Source of the DNA: Saprospiraceae bacterium
GTDB taxonomy: Bacteria > Bacteroidota > Bacteroidia > Chitinophagales > Saprospiraceae
Reading direction: 5' to 3'
Length of the DNA stretch: 64,000 bases
Assembly: GCA_016714085.1 (NCBI GenBank)
Contig: JADJNW010000003.1
Span: 434,001 to 498,000, forward strand
Of the stretch, positions 19,154-27,485 are shown in pieces (position 1 is the first letter of the stretch; every line of letters starts with the position of its first letter). The notes beneath the pieces are model-generated. The model was not told the origin of the DNA and ran no database searches. It worked only from the letters and a program-made list of their open reading frames with translations. The position numbers and the translations under genes were made by a program.

Positions 19154-22015
19154 TTACCCGTTAATAGCATATTTTTGACGAATACGATATAACATACTGA
19201 CTGTCAATCCAATCATCATAAGCGTCGTACCAATCCAGAAAAAATTAATACCAGGAAATTCAATCGCCTCCAATACAATATAATCCGAACGCAGCGAATC
19301 GGTGGCAATCTCTATTGGCACTAGAAAATCCTTTGGCTGCTCCGCTTGTGCCATGAAAAACTGTGCAGTTTCGGTCGCCGGATCAAATTTTGAAAAACCA
19401 ACATTCAAACCAAGTTCTTTTATTACATCCTTGATGCCCAATCCCTGGCTTCCTCTAATTAAATAAATCGGCTTTACTAAATAAGTTTTGCCATCCTTAG
19501 TCTTTACATTTAGCATAGCACCAAGCGCAATATCGCCTTGTTGTGGCTGATAATCAGGATGTTCTGGGCGAGGGACTAATTGCATTAGTTCAATTTCCAG
19601 GTCGCCCATTATTACTTTATCACCTTGCTTTAAATTATATTCTTTATAATTTAATTGTCCATCAAATATAAAAGCCCTATTAAAGATTGCATCATTTAAC
19701 CGCAGTTTTGTACTCAAATCATTAATTTGTACCGGATAGCTGTAAACTAACTGCCCACGCGCGGCCAGCATGGGTTCTACGATATAAGTACTATCTTCGT
19801 CTTCTCGTTTTATGATAATGCTTGCGCCGATTGTTACATCACCTTGTTGCGGTTCATAATCATTATTACTCGGATTATAATTAATTTTTTCAACCTGTAC
19901 ATCATAACGCTTCAAAACAAATGTATCTTGATCTTTGATCTGAACCGTATCATAAAAACTAAATGTTTCATTAATATTCGCTTCATATAAACGATAATGA
20001 AGGCTGTCCTCGCGCTGTCGGCGGAATTCCATATCAATTTCTACTTGTGGCAGCGAGCGGATATGCGTGAACACGTCCTTGTTCCAGTATTGTTTGGTCG
20101 AAGGATTAGACGCGGCAATTTTAGTAAATGATTTATCGTATAAAATATTTGGATATAAATTAAATTCTTCAATAATATTACCTTCTTTATTACGTCGTTT
20201 ATAATTAACAGTAAATGTTCGCGTAAAATTCACCAGGGTATCTTCGGTATAAGTCACTTCATAACCACTCATTAACGTGGTTGAGCCTTTAAATAAAAGG
20301 ATATTGCGCTCCATGCTTTCATCATCAGCCCCTTCAATAATTCCATTCATTACAAAAGGATTAGAAGAAATATATTGTTTATTTAGTCCGGAAGCCATGA
20401 TGCCAATAATCATTAATCCAAAGCCCAAGTGCGACAATGCTGAGCCGCCAATTTTTAAATTACCTTTCAAATATGTAATAATATAATCAAGATTTGCTAT
20501 CGCTGTAAAAATCCCTGAAAATAATAATAACCAATATTGCCATGCTTTCGCCTGAATCCATTGGGTTATAAGGAAAGTTAATGCGATTGAAACCACTAAA
20601 GCGATGCCGGTATGAATTGAAAATTTACGTAAATGTTTTGTAAAATTAATTTCACGAAAGCGTAAATATTGTGTAATGCCTGTCAGCAGCCAAATAAATA
20701 CGCCTATCCAAAGTTGATATTTATTATGATGCGTCACCTGGTCTGTAATTACACGCCCTTCAAATAAAGGGTCGAACAGCTGCATAATTTTATTATAAAC
20801 AGGTAAAGAGGTAGAAGCAGTAATAATTAAAGCAGAAAATAATAATATTAATGTACCTATAAACATCCAGAATTCTTTGGAGGCGGTTGGTTCTTCCTTT
20901 GCAGGAGTAGGAATTTGGCGATAGCGCATTGCCAGCAAAACAGCTGATAAACCTAAGAAAAACAGAATGAATAAAACCAATTGCGTTTCCAAGCCCATTT
21001 CTGTGAAAGCATGAACCGAAGTTTCACCCAATACACCGCTTCGTGTTAAAAATGTAGAATATAATATTAGTAAAAATGAAAGAATGTAATATACATAAGT
21101 GCTTCTTACTGAATGGCCTGTGCTTTTTGCAATCAAATTAGTATGAATACCGCCTACTAGAATTAACCAAGGTACCAGCGACATGTTTTCGACAGGATCC
21201 CAAGCCCAATAACCACCAAAACTCAAAGCTTCATAAGCCCAAGCGCCACCCATCACAATGCCTGTACCCAGAATCGCTGCGCTCATCAACGCCCAGGGCA
21301 TCGCTGCCTTGAGCCATTCATTGTGTTTTTTTGTCCAAAGCCCTGCAATCGCGTAAGCAAATGGAATCGTGGTAGAAGCAAACCCAAAGAACAAGGTCGG
21401 CGGGTGAATGGTCATCCACCAATTTTGTAATAATGGATTCAAACCATTACCTTTTATTAAACTTACATAATCTGCATTAGCAAAAATAGGCGCGTCCATC
21501 GTATCACGGAGCAATAAAGTTGGGTTAACCCCGATCTTTACACCAAAGAAATAAATACCCAAAATCATGGAATTGATAAAAACCTGCACGAGCGCCAGCA
21601 CCGCCATCGTGGGCGATTCCCATTCTTTTGCACTGATAATCAGCAAAATACCCAGAATAACATGCCAAAACATCCACAATAAGAAGCTTCCCTCCTGTCC
21701 TTCCCAAAAGGCTGCAAAAACATATTTAAATTGCAACTCATCTGATACGTGCGCCCAGGCATATTGATATTCATAATATTTATTTACCATTACATAAAAA
21801 ATCACACCGATTATAGCAAATATTGCTGCACCATGCGCGATAAATGCGCCCCGGCCGATACGCCGCCACGATTCAAATTCCGAGGTTTCTGATCTTTGAG
21901 TAGCAAAAAAATACGCCACCGCTGCTGTCAAGCTCGCTACAAAGCCCAACACGATTGCAAAATGCCCGATTTGGCCTGGCAATAAATGCTCACCGATATA
22001 TTGAATTTGCTCCAT
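19154..22015 (-). CDS. ccmF: Cytochrome c biogenesis protein CcmF/CcsA type
   Basis: Large polytopic membrane protein (953 aa) of the heme-lyase class that attaches heme to apocytochrome c on the outer face of the membrane. About 14 membrane segments are seen, with the tryptophan-rich periplasmic heme-handling motif GGYWAWDPVENMSLVPW around residue 255 and flanking conserved His residues (WMTIHPPTLFFGF, GGIHTNL). A long periplasmic domain (about residues 560-900) with repeated QQGD segments precedes the last membrane helix. CcmE lies upstream on the same strand. The other Ccm genes (A, B, C, thioredoxins) are not in the window. Confidence 0.9.
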   Translation of the reverse strand: MEQIQYIGEHLLPGQIGHFAIVLGFVASLTAAVAYFFATQRSETSEFESWRRIGRGAFIAHGAAIFAIIGVIFYVMVNKYYEYQYAWAHVSDELQFKYVFAAFWEGQEGSFLLWMFWHVILGILLIISAKEWESPTMAVLALVQVFINSMILGIYFFGVKIGVNPTLLLRDTMDAPIFANADYVSLIKGNGLNPLLQNWWMTIHPPTLFFGFASTTIPFAYAIAGLWTKKHNEWLKAAMPWALMSAAILGTGIVMGGAWAYEALSFGGYWAWDPVENMSLVPWLILVGGIHTNLIAKSTGHSVRSTYVYYILSFLLILYSTFLTRSGVLGETSVHAFTEMGLETQLVLFILFFLGLSAVLLAMRYRQIPTPAKEEPTASKEFWMFIGTLILLFSALIITASTSLPVYNKIMQLFDPLFEGRVITDQVTHHNKYQLWIGVFIWLLTGITQYLRFREINFTKHLRKFSIHTGIALVVSIALTFLITQWIQAKAWQYWLLLFSGIFTAIANLDYIITYLKGNLKIGGSALSHLGFGLMIIGIMASGLNKQYISSNPFVMNGIIEGADDESMERNILLFKGSTTLMSGYEVTYTEDTLVNFTRTFTVNYKRRNKEGNIIEEFNLYPNILYDKSFTKIAASNPSTKQYWNKDVFTHIRSLPQVEIDMEFRRQREDSLHYRLYEANINETFSFYDTVQIKDQDTFVLKRYDVQVEKINYNPSNNDYEPQQGDVTIGASIIIKREDEDSTYIVEPMLAARGQLVYSYPVQINDLSTKLRLNDAIFNRAFIFDGQLNYKEYNLKQGDKVIMGDLEIELMQLVPRPEHPDYQPQQGDIALGAMLNVKTKDGKTYLVKPIYLIRGSQGLGIKDVIKELGLNVGFSKFDPATETAQFFMAQAEQPKDFLVPIEIATDSLRSDYIVLEAIEFPGINFFWIGTTLMMIGLTVSMLYRIRQKYAING

Positions 22016-22074
22016 TTTATTTAATTATAGCGAATAGGAAGTATTTCAAAAGCCCCAATCGCCCCATTATCCAA

Positions 22075-22473
22075 TCACCCTTCCTTTTCGCTTTTGATAT
22101 AAATTTCCTCATCTTTATATTTAGATGGGCATTTCATTAATAAGTCGGTCGCGACAAATTCATCTCCTTTCATCTTGCCCGTGACCACAATTTGCTCTGA
22201 CAATTCAAAATCCTGGGGTTTGCTCGCCAGCAATACGACTTTGCGCTCATCTCCCTTGCTATCCTTGATATAAAAACTGAAATAATTGGGATCTTCTTCA
22301 GGATTATAATACATTTCTTTGTCTTTGGAAAGCTGTCCGGCAATTTTTACTTTTTGCTCGGTTTGAGTCGCCTCTGCGAAAGTTCCGTAAGTACTTACAT
22401 CCTTTGCCGTGCTCATCAGTAAAGCGATAGCAGCGACAACCATGACTCCAGCGATAATATAAATCTTTTTCAT
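22075..22473 (-). CDS. ccmE: Cytochrome c maturation heme chaperone CcmE, CXXXY type
   Basis: Membrane-anchored periplasmic heme chaperone (132 aa) that receives heme and passes it to CcmF. It has an N-terminal anchor (IYIIAGVMVVAAIALLM), then an OB-fold region (VKIAGQLSKDKEMYYN, FSFYIKDSKGDERKVV, VVTGKMKGDEFVATDLLMKC). At the place of the usual HXXXY heme-binding motif it reads CPSKY, so the covalent heme ligand would be Cys instead of His, as described for the system I* variant of some deltaproteobacteria and archaea. ATG 22473 is chosen because it gives MKKIYII directly before the anchor. It has its own promoter-like box and is followed by ccmF 60 bases on. Confidence 0.87.
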   Translation of the reverse strand: MKKIYIIAGVMVVAAIALLMSTAKDVSTYGTFAEATQTEQKVKIAGQLSKDKEMYYNPEEDPNYFSFYIKDSKGDERKVVLLASKPQDFELSEQIVVTGKMKGDEFVATDLLMKCPSKYKDEEIYIKSEKEG

Positions 22474-22489
22474 ATTGGCATATTTTGTA

Positions 22490-22530
22490 CAAAAGTACAT
22501 CCAATCTACTGTTTTGTCATAAAACAGCAG
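22490..22530 (-). promoter_or_regulatory. ccmE promoter with overlapping palindrome
   Basis: Minus-strand TACTTTTG (22490-22497) matches TAnnTTTG; start of transcription would be about 10 bases before the ccmE ATG. Just upstream, covering the -33 region, is a 25-base inverted repeat at 22506-22530 (arms CTACTGTTTT and AAAACAGCAG, one mismatch, centre GTCAT), a plausible operator. Confidence 0.5.
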
Positions 22531-22550
22531 TCAAATTGTTGTCATAAAGC

Positions 22551-22593
22551 AAAAAGCCGGATGCCATTTATTGCAAATGACGCCCGGTTTTCC
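22551..22593 (-). terminator. Terminator hairpin between ccmE and the beta-propeller gene
   Basis: An imperfect stem of about 14 pairs (CCGGGCGTCATTT with AAATGGCATCCGG on the minus strand) followed by CTTTTTG. It lies between the leftward beta-propeller gene end (22614) and the ccmE promoter. Confidence 0.6.
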
Positions 22594-22613
22594 GAATAAT
22601 TAGGTGATTATTA

Positions 22614-24476
22614 TTACAATCCGAACTCAATAGCAGCTAGCAAAGACGCCATATCCGACAAGGTTTCCGGCACATATCGCAACTGTACTAATCCTGTTCC
22701 TTCTCTTCCGCCATAATTTTTCACCCCAGCGCTGGCATTACCACGTTCGTCGGTAGCAAGTACAGTAGAGACCTGATCTGGATTGACTGAACAGCAGCGA
22801 TTGAGCCATCCGCCTCGCAAACCCCATTTTTTTCCTTCTTCTGTCACTCCTGCGTAGTAGGTACCGCCGTGTCCGCGCGTATCATTCCCATTGTATTGAA
22901 TATCAAAAATCGGTTCCATCTTTGAAAAATTAATTGCAACAGGTTGCCCGGTAGCAGGATCGTACACATAAACCAAAGTCGGCAGGGCATTCAACAAGAC
23001 CACCTTTCCTCCTGCATTCAAATATTGGCGAATCAAAGGTGTATTAACAGAATCAATAGCGACAGAGGCAGGAATTAATTGCGTTGGAAAAACTATTACA
23101 CTTGGTTTATGATCTTGGATTCGCTTCCGCAGAAAATCTTCTAAAATATTGGTATCCAAAACGGTATATCCTTCGCCATTTAAATAATCTTTGATATAAT
23201 TTTCAAAAGTATTTGCCAGCCCTTTTGTTGTGCTTTCCTTCCAAAAAACAGCTTTTTCTGGCAGTGTATAAGCAGGATCGGCTTGGCTATCGCCTGTAAT
23301 CGCATATAAATAGCCATCATCACTGCCACAATATACCAATCCGTCAGCTACTATCGGTGTACCCAAAATACGCGCATTGGTACGAAAACGCCAGATTTTT
23401 TCACCCGTTTCAGCATTCAAAGCGTAAAGTCTATTGTCTGCACAACCAATATAGACAATGCCTTCGGCCGCCGTCGGAGAAGACCAAACAGGAGCGGTCA
23501 CTTTAAATCGCCAAAGTTCTTGTCCATTTTTTAAATCTACTGCTTGCACAAACTGCCCGTCGGACGAACCTACAAAAACCTTTCCATTTGCGATAGCAGG
23601 AGAAGACATCACCCAGGACACTTTATGATCCATACGCCAAACTTGCTGTCCACTTTTGCGATCAAGCGCATACATAAAGCCATCGCGACAACCAAAAATG
23701 ACCAATTCATCGGTCAGTACAGGTGAAGAGATAATCGCTTTTCGATCGAAGCCCCAGTCTTCATTTTTAAATTTTACACCTTCTGTCTCAAACGCCCATA
23801 TTTTCTGCCCATTTGCAGCATTCAGCGCATAAAAATAACCTTCGGTATCGCCGATATAAAGAATATTATTATCAACTGCTGCTGAACTACGCACTCTTCC
23901 TTGCGTTTTAAATTTCCATTTTATTTTTCCTTGTTTGCTATCAAGCGCATAAACATATCCATCTCCACTTCCCACATAAAGCATTGCGCCAGCAATTGTC
24001 GGCGAAGAAATGATATTATCAAATGCCCAATCGTATGGAAGCTCTTTGCCAAGATGAAATTTCCAAATCAATTTACCAGTTTTTATATCGACAGCATAAC
24101 AATGCTGATCCCGACTTGTAAAATAGACCACATTGCCCATTACAGATGGGGAAGAAGCTATAGAAGCATTGGTTTTGAAATGCCATTTTTCTTTCCCTGT
24201 TTGTAAATCATTAGCATAAAAATTGCCATCGGCACTACCAAAAAATATCATATTATCTTTAATAGCAGGCGCAGATTGTACGCTGCCTTCGGTTTTGAAA
24301 CTCCATTTCAAGCGTGGGCTGTGGTGTACTGCTTTTGTTTGATAATAGCCAGGGTGACGTGGCCCGCCTCGAAAGCTTGTAAAATCAGTAGATTGAGCCT
24401 TAAAAACAATTGGAAATAACTGAAATAATAAAGTACAAGTCAAGAATAACAAGGTTTGGAAGTGTTTGATTTTCAT
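22614..24476 (-). CDS. PQQ-like (BamB-type) beta-propeller protein with C-terminal GATase-like domain
   Basis: Exported protein of 620 aa. After a signal peptide (KHFQTLLFLTCTLLFQLFP) come about eight repeats of the PQQ-enzyme type with the period GxxYALdxxxGxxxWxFxT (examples FYANDLQTGKEKWHFKT, VYALDSKQGKIKWKFKT, LYALNAETGEKIWRFRT), forming an eight-bladed propeller. Residues about 420-590 are different: NYIKDYLNGEGYTVLDTN, then IVFPTQLIP and YLNAGGKVVLLNALP resemble a flavodoxin-like class I glutamine-amidotransferase fold. Start ATG 24476 is chosen for the signal peptide; the longer frame would overlap the nitrilase gene. Function unknown, perhaps a secreted binding scaffold. Confidence 0.8.
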   Translation of the reverse strand: MKIKHFQTLLFLTCTLLFQLFPIVFKAQSTDFTSFRGGPRHPGYYQTKAVHHSPRLKWSFKTEGSVQSAPAIKDNMIFFGSADGNFYANDLQTGKEKWHFKTNASIASSPSVMGNVVYFTSRDQHCYAVDIKTGKLIWKFHLGKELPYDWAFDNIISSPTIAGAMLYVGSGDGYVYALDSKQGKIKWKFKTQGRVRSSAAVDNNILYIGDTEGYFYALNAANGQKIWAFETEGVKFKNEDWGFDRKAIISSPVLTDELVIFGCRDGFMYALDRKSGQQVWRMDHKVSWVMSSPAIANGKVFVGSSDGQFVQAVDLKNGQELWRFKVTAPVWSSPTAAEGIVYIGCADNRLYALNAETGEKIWRFRTNARILGTPIVADGLVYCGSDDGYLYAITGDSQADPAYTLPEKAVFWKESTTKGLANTFENYIKDYLNGEGYTVLDTNILEDFLRKRIQDHKPSVIVFPTQLIPASVAIDSVNTPLIRQYLNAGGKVVLLNALPTLVYVYDPATGQPVAINFSKMEPIFDIQYNGNDTRGHGGTYYAGVTEEGKKWGLRGGWLNRCCSVNPDQVSTVLATDERGNASAGVKNYGGREGTGLVQLRYVPETLSDMASLLAAIEFGL

Positions 24477-24541
24477 CGCTACTGAATTTTTATTTCCCAA
24501 ACAACGATACTTGAGCTGTAAATGCTGGGCGTAGCCCAATG

Positions 24542-25492
24542 TCAAATCCTGCTTTTTACACTATTATTAACTTCAAAACTAAATATATCCTTCCGATTAT
24601 AATGCCCTGTCACATCCAAAGTCATACGCTCACGGTAGGTTTGCATTAAATCAGAAATATCAACATATAAAATTGCTTCCCGATCAAATTGCGGTTCTAA
24701 TAAATATTTTCCATTCGGAGCAACGACGCAGCTCCCGCCATTCAGCAAATAATGCTCCGGTTGATTTTGTAAATCCTCAGGAAGTTTTAATACGCTTGGT
24801 AAGTCCTTCACTTGCAATATTTGACCGATTGCAATTACAAAACATCGACCTTCAAAAGCGTAATGTCGACTTGCCACTTGATGCATCTCGTGTACTTTTG
24901 GCCACAGCGCTAAGTGAATATGCTCTCCAGCCAAGTGTATCGCCTGACGCGTGAGCGGCATCCAATGTTCCCAGCAAATCAGTCCACCGATATTGCCAAA
25001 AGGTGTTTGAGCAGTGCGCAAGCCAAAACCATCACCTGTGCCGTAGAGCAGTTTTTCGGTGTAAGTGGGCATCAATTTTCGATGGTGGATAACGAGTTCT
25101 CCTTGTTGGTTAAACAACAAAAAACTATTAAAAATAGTACCTTGATTAGCGCCTCTCCGTACCACTTCATTCACGCCAATGCCAATAATCACTTGGTTTT
25201 CTCTCGCCAAACCACCTAGTTTCTTCGTCACCTCCTCTCCTACCTCCACACCATTTTCGTGCATTTGCTGAAACACTTGTTTGGTAGGTTCATGATCCCA
25301 CATTCCCATTTCCGGGCAGTAGTCGAGCCAAGATGGGTAGCCACAAAGCCAGGTTTCGCCAAAAGCGATGAGTTGTGCGCCTTCCGAAGCAGCTTCTATG
25401 ATATATTGTTCTGCTTTTTGTAAACTTGCTTCCAGGTTTAGAAAAGTCGGTTTATGTTGAATAACAGCTATTTTTATTTTTGCTTCTTTCAT
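24542..25492 (-). CDS. Nitrilase / carbon-nitrogen hydrolase family protein
   Basis: Hydrolyses non-peptide C-N bonds (nitrile or amide) in the cytoplasm; 316 aa. The catalytic triad of the superfamily is visible: Glu in LIAFGETWLCGYP, Lys in VIHHRKLMPTYTEK, and Cys in IGGLICWEHWMPLTR, the latter sequence being close to true nitrilases. The later segment KVHEMHQVASRHYAFEGRCF is also typical of aliphatic/aryl nitrilases. Transcribed divergently from the FtsE-like gene through back-to-back promoters. Confidence 0.9.
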   Translation of the reverse strand: MKEAKIKIAVIQHKPTFLNLEASLQKAEQYIIEAASEGAQLIAFGETWLCGYPSWLDYCPEMGMWDHEPTKQVFQQMHENGVEVGEEVTKKLGGLARENQVIIGIGVNEVVRRGANQGTIFNSFLLFNQQGELVIHHRKLMPTYTEKLLYGTGDGFGLRTAQTPFGNIGGLICWEHWMPLTRQAIHLAGEHIHLALWPKVHEMHQVASRHYAFEGRCFVIAIGQILQVKDLPSVLKLPEDLQNQPEHYLLNGGSCVVAPNGKYLLEPQFDREAILYVDISDLMQTYRERMTLDVTGHYNRKDIFSFEVNNSVKSRI

Positions 25493-25566
25493 TATATGAT
25501 ATTTATTTACTAAAATATTACATCCAAACTCAACTAATCTTTCAGCTCACCACTTTGTTATTTGTA

Positions 25567-25601
25567 GAAATTCCAAAGATAAATACTATTTTTGGGCAAT
25601 T
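25567..25601. promoter_or_regulatory. Back-to-back promoters for the nitrilase and FtsE-like genes
   Basis: Two -7 elements of Bacteroidota type sit five bases apart in opposite directions: TATCTTTG on the minus strand (25574-25581), facing the nitrilase gene, and TATTTTTG on the plus strand (25587-25594), facing the ATPase gene 20 bases from its expected transcript start. A plus-strand TTTG at 25561-25564 is a possible -33 element. Use of one promoter should interfere with the other. Confidence 0.5.
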
Positions 25602-25620
25602 TGAAAGTGAAAATCTGCTC

Positions 25621-26307
25621 ATGCAAAATTTCATCGTCCAACTCAAGGATGTTAATATTTATCAGCAAGGAGTTTTGATCTTGCAAAATGTAAATTTGAA
25701 AATCGCCAAAGGCGAATTCACTTATCTCATTGGCAAAACCGGCAGCGGCAAATCCAGTTTGCTCAAAACCTTGTACGCGGCGCTTCCCCTCACCGAAGGC
25801 AAAGGCGAAGTAGCAGGGCATGACCTGACAAAGCTTGATCGGCGCTCGATTCCTTTGCTTCGACGAAAATTGGGTATTGTTTTTCAAGATTTTAATCTCC
25901 TGATTGACCGGACAGTAGATCAAAACCTTCGTTTTGTGATGGATGCTACCGGCTGGCGCGATGAAAAAAGTATCAAACGCCGCATCAATGAAGTGCTGGA
26001 GCAAGTTGCGCTATCAGATAAATTGTACAAAATGCCGCATGAACTCTCCGGCGGAGAGCAACAGCGCGTGGTGATCGCTCGTGCTTTACTTAATAAACCT
26101 GCGTTAATTGTCGCTGACGAACCCACCGGTAATCTTGATCCTGAAACCAGCGATGATATTTTGTTGTTAATGAGGCAATTAGCTTCGCAAAATAATTCTT
26201 CGGTACTTTTTGCTACCCACGATTATCGTATTTTAGAGCATTTTCCGGCGCGGATTATTCGTTGTTTAAATGGTAAAATTTTGGAAGAAGAAGGATTTGA
26301 AGTGTAA
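25621..26307 (+). CDS. ftsE: ABC transporter ATP-binding protein, FtsE-like
   Basis: Cytoplasmic ATPase (228 aa) of the FtsE/LolD-like group. It has Walker A (GKTGSGKSSLL), Q loop (VFQDFNLL), signature LSGGEQQRVVIARALL, Walker B with the family extension ALIVADEPTGNLD and the switch His (ATHDY). FtsE with FtsX regulates cell-wall hydrolases at the division site; no FtsX gene is adjacent, as often seen in Bacteroidota where ftsE stands alone. ATG 25621 is chosen from the alignment-like start MQNFIVQLKDVNIYQQG; the 47 codons before it look non-coding and contain the promoter. Confidence 0.85.
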   Translation: MQNFIVQLKDVNIYQQGVLILQNVNLKIAKGEFTYLIGKTGSGKSSLLKTLYAALPLTEGKGEVAGHDLTKLDRRSIPLLRRKLGIVFQDFNLLIDRTVDQNLRFVMDATGWRDEKSIKRRINEVLEQVALSDKLYKMPHELSGGEQQRVVIARALLNKPALIVADEPTGNLDPETSDDILLLMRQLASQNNSSVLFATHDYRILEHFPARIIRCLNGKILEEEGFEV

Positions 26308-26411
26308 AATTCAAGCCATAATATGAAAATTACATTTAATTTTCTCGTCAAAATGATTTATATTCAAGCCGTTAAGTTTTTTTTTTTATAACCCTCTAAA
26401 ATTATAATATT

Positions 26412-26627
26412 ATGGCTATCGTAAAAGTAATCGAAGTGATTGGTTCTTCCGAAAAAAGCATTGATGATGCTATTCATGCAGTAGTAAAGGAAGTATCAAA
26501 AACTGTTCGCAATGTTGATTCGGTGTATGTAAAAGATATTAAAGCGCACGTAAAAGATGGCAAGGTGACTACTTTTGGAGTCATTTGTAATGTTTCTTTC
26601 CGCATAGATGATGGTAATGTTGGCTGA
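26412..26627 (+). CDS. Dodecin family flavin-binding protein
   Basis: A 71-residue protein of the dodecin family, which forms a hollow dodecamer that stores or sequesters flavin. The sequence has the family layout: VIEVIGSSEKSIDDAIHAVV (helix), then VDSVYVKDIKAHVKDGKV and the final beta strand FGVICNVSFRIDD. The usual Trp of archaeal/halobacterial dodecin that stacks on flavin is absent (it reads VYVKDIKAHV), so the ligand may differ. A single gene followed directly by a terminator. Confidence 0.9.
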   Translation: MAIVKVIEVIGSSEKSIDDAIHAVVKEVSKTVRNVDSVYVKDIKAHVKDGKVTTFGVICNVSFRIDDGNVG

Positions 26628-26650
26628 AACAAGTTTAACAATTTGTAAGA

Positions 26651-26685
26651 AAAAAGCTGTTCGTGCCGAGGCCGAGCAGCTTTTT
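26651..26685 (+). terminator. Rho-independent terminator after the dodecin gene
   Basis: Stem AAAAAGCTGTTCG / CGAGCAGCTTTTT around a nine-base loop, ending in a T run, 25 bases after the dodecin stop. Confidence 0.85.
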
Positions 26686-26765
26686 ATTTAAATTTATGTA
26701 AAGATTTTATTTAAAAATTTTAACTCGTATTTAGTATTGGGTAATCAGAAAATAAATGAAATGTA

Positions 26766-27434
26766 ATGACTAAAAAAGAAAAAGCCGCTGATATCGCCAG
26801 AATTCTGGATGAATTGTACCCCGAAACGCCTATCCCGCTTGAGCATGCCGACCCTTATACTTTATTGGTGGCAGTAGTGCTGTCGGCGCAATGTACCGAT
26901 GAGCGCGTCAATCAAATCACGCCTACCCTTTTTGCGCGCGCCGACAATCCAATCATTATGAGCCAATTAGATGTAGAGGAAATCCGTGAGATTATTAAAC
27001 CCTGCGGTTTGTCCCCGAGTAAATCAAAAGCAATTAAAGGCTTATCAGAAATTTTAGTAAATAAATATCAAGGTCAAGTGCCACAAACATTTGAGGAGTT
27101 GGAAGCCCTGCCTGGTGTTGGACATAAGACCGCTTCGGTGGTGATGAGTCAGGCATTTGGGCATCCGGCTTTTCCAGTAGATACACATATCCATCGCCTG
27201 GCCTGGCGTTGGGGCCTAAGTGATCGCAAAAATGTTGAGAAAACCGAGGCAGATTTGAAAAAAACTTTTACAAAAGAAACCTGGAATAAATTACATTTAC
27301 AAATCATTTACTTTGGCCGACAATACTGTCCGGCTCGTGGCCACAATCCTTATCAATGCCCGATTTGCAGCAAATATGGGCGAAAAGAAGTGTTTGAGGA
27401 ATTTGATAAAATAGTAAATAACAAGAAAAAATAA
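26766..27434 (+). CDS. nth: Endonuclease III
   Basis: DNA glycosylase/AP-lyase for oxidised pyrimidines in base excision repair (222 aa). The helix-hairpin-helix LPGVGHKTASVVM holds the catalytic Lys and VDTHIHRLAWRWG the catalytic Asp. The C-terminal iron-sulfur loop reads GRQYCPARGHNPYQCPICSK: only three Cys (spacing C-x9-C-x2-C) instead of the C-x6-C-x2-C-x5-C of the E. coli enzyme, and no fourth Cys follows. This could be a lineage variant with a different fourth ligand or without a [4Fe-4S] cluster. Single gene. Confidence 0.92.
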   Translation: MTKKEKAADIARILDELYPETPIPLEHADPYTLLVAVVLSAQCTDERVNQITPTLFARADNPIIMSQLDVEEIREIIKPCGLSPSKSKAIKGLSEILVNKYQGQVPQTFEELEALPGVGHKTASVVMSQAFGHPAFPVDTHIHRLAWRWGLSDRKNVEKTEADLKKTFTKETWNKLHLQIIYFGRQYCPARGHNPYQCPICSKYGRKEVFEEFDKIVNNKKK

Positions 27435-27485
27435 TGTAAAATTGTACACTAAATAATAGTATATTTTTATTACATCAATATTATA

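Noticed and set aside
24477..24545. Longer start for the beta-propeller protein reaching into the nitrilase gene
   Set aside because: The extra 23 residues precede a normal signal peptide and would overlap the nitrilase stop.
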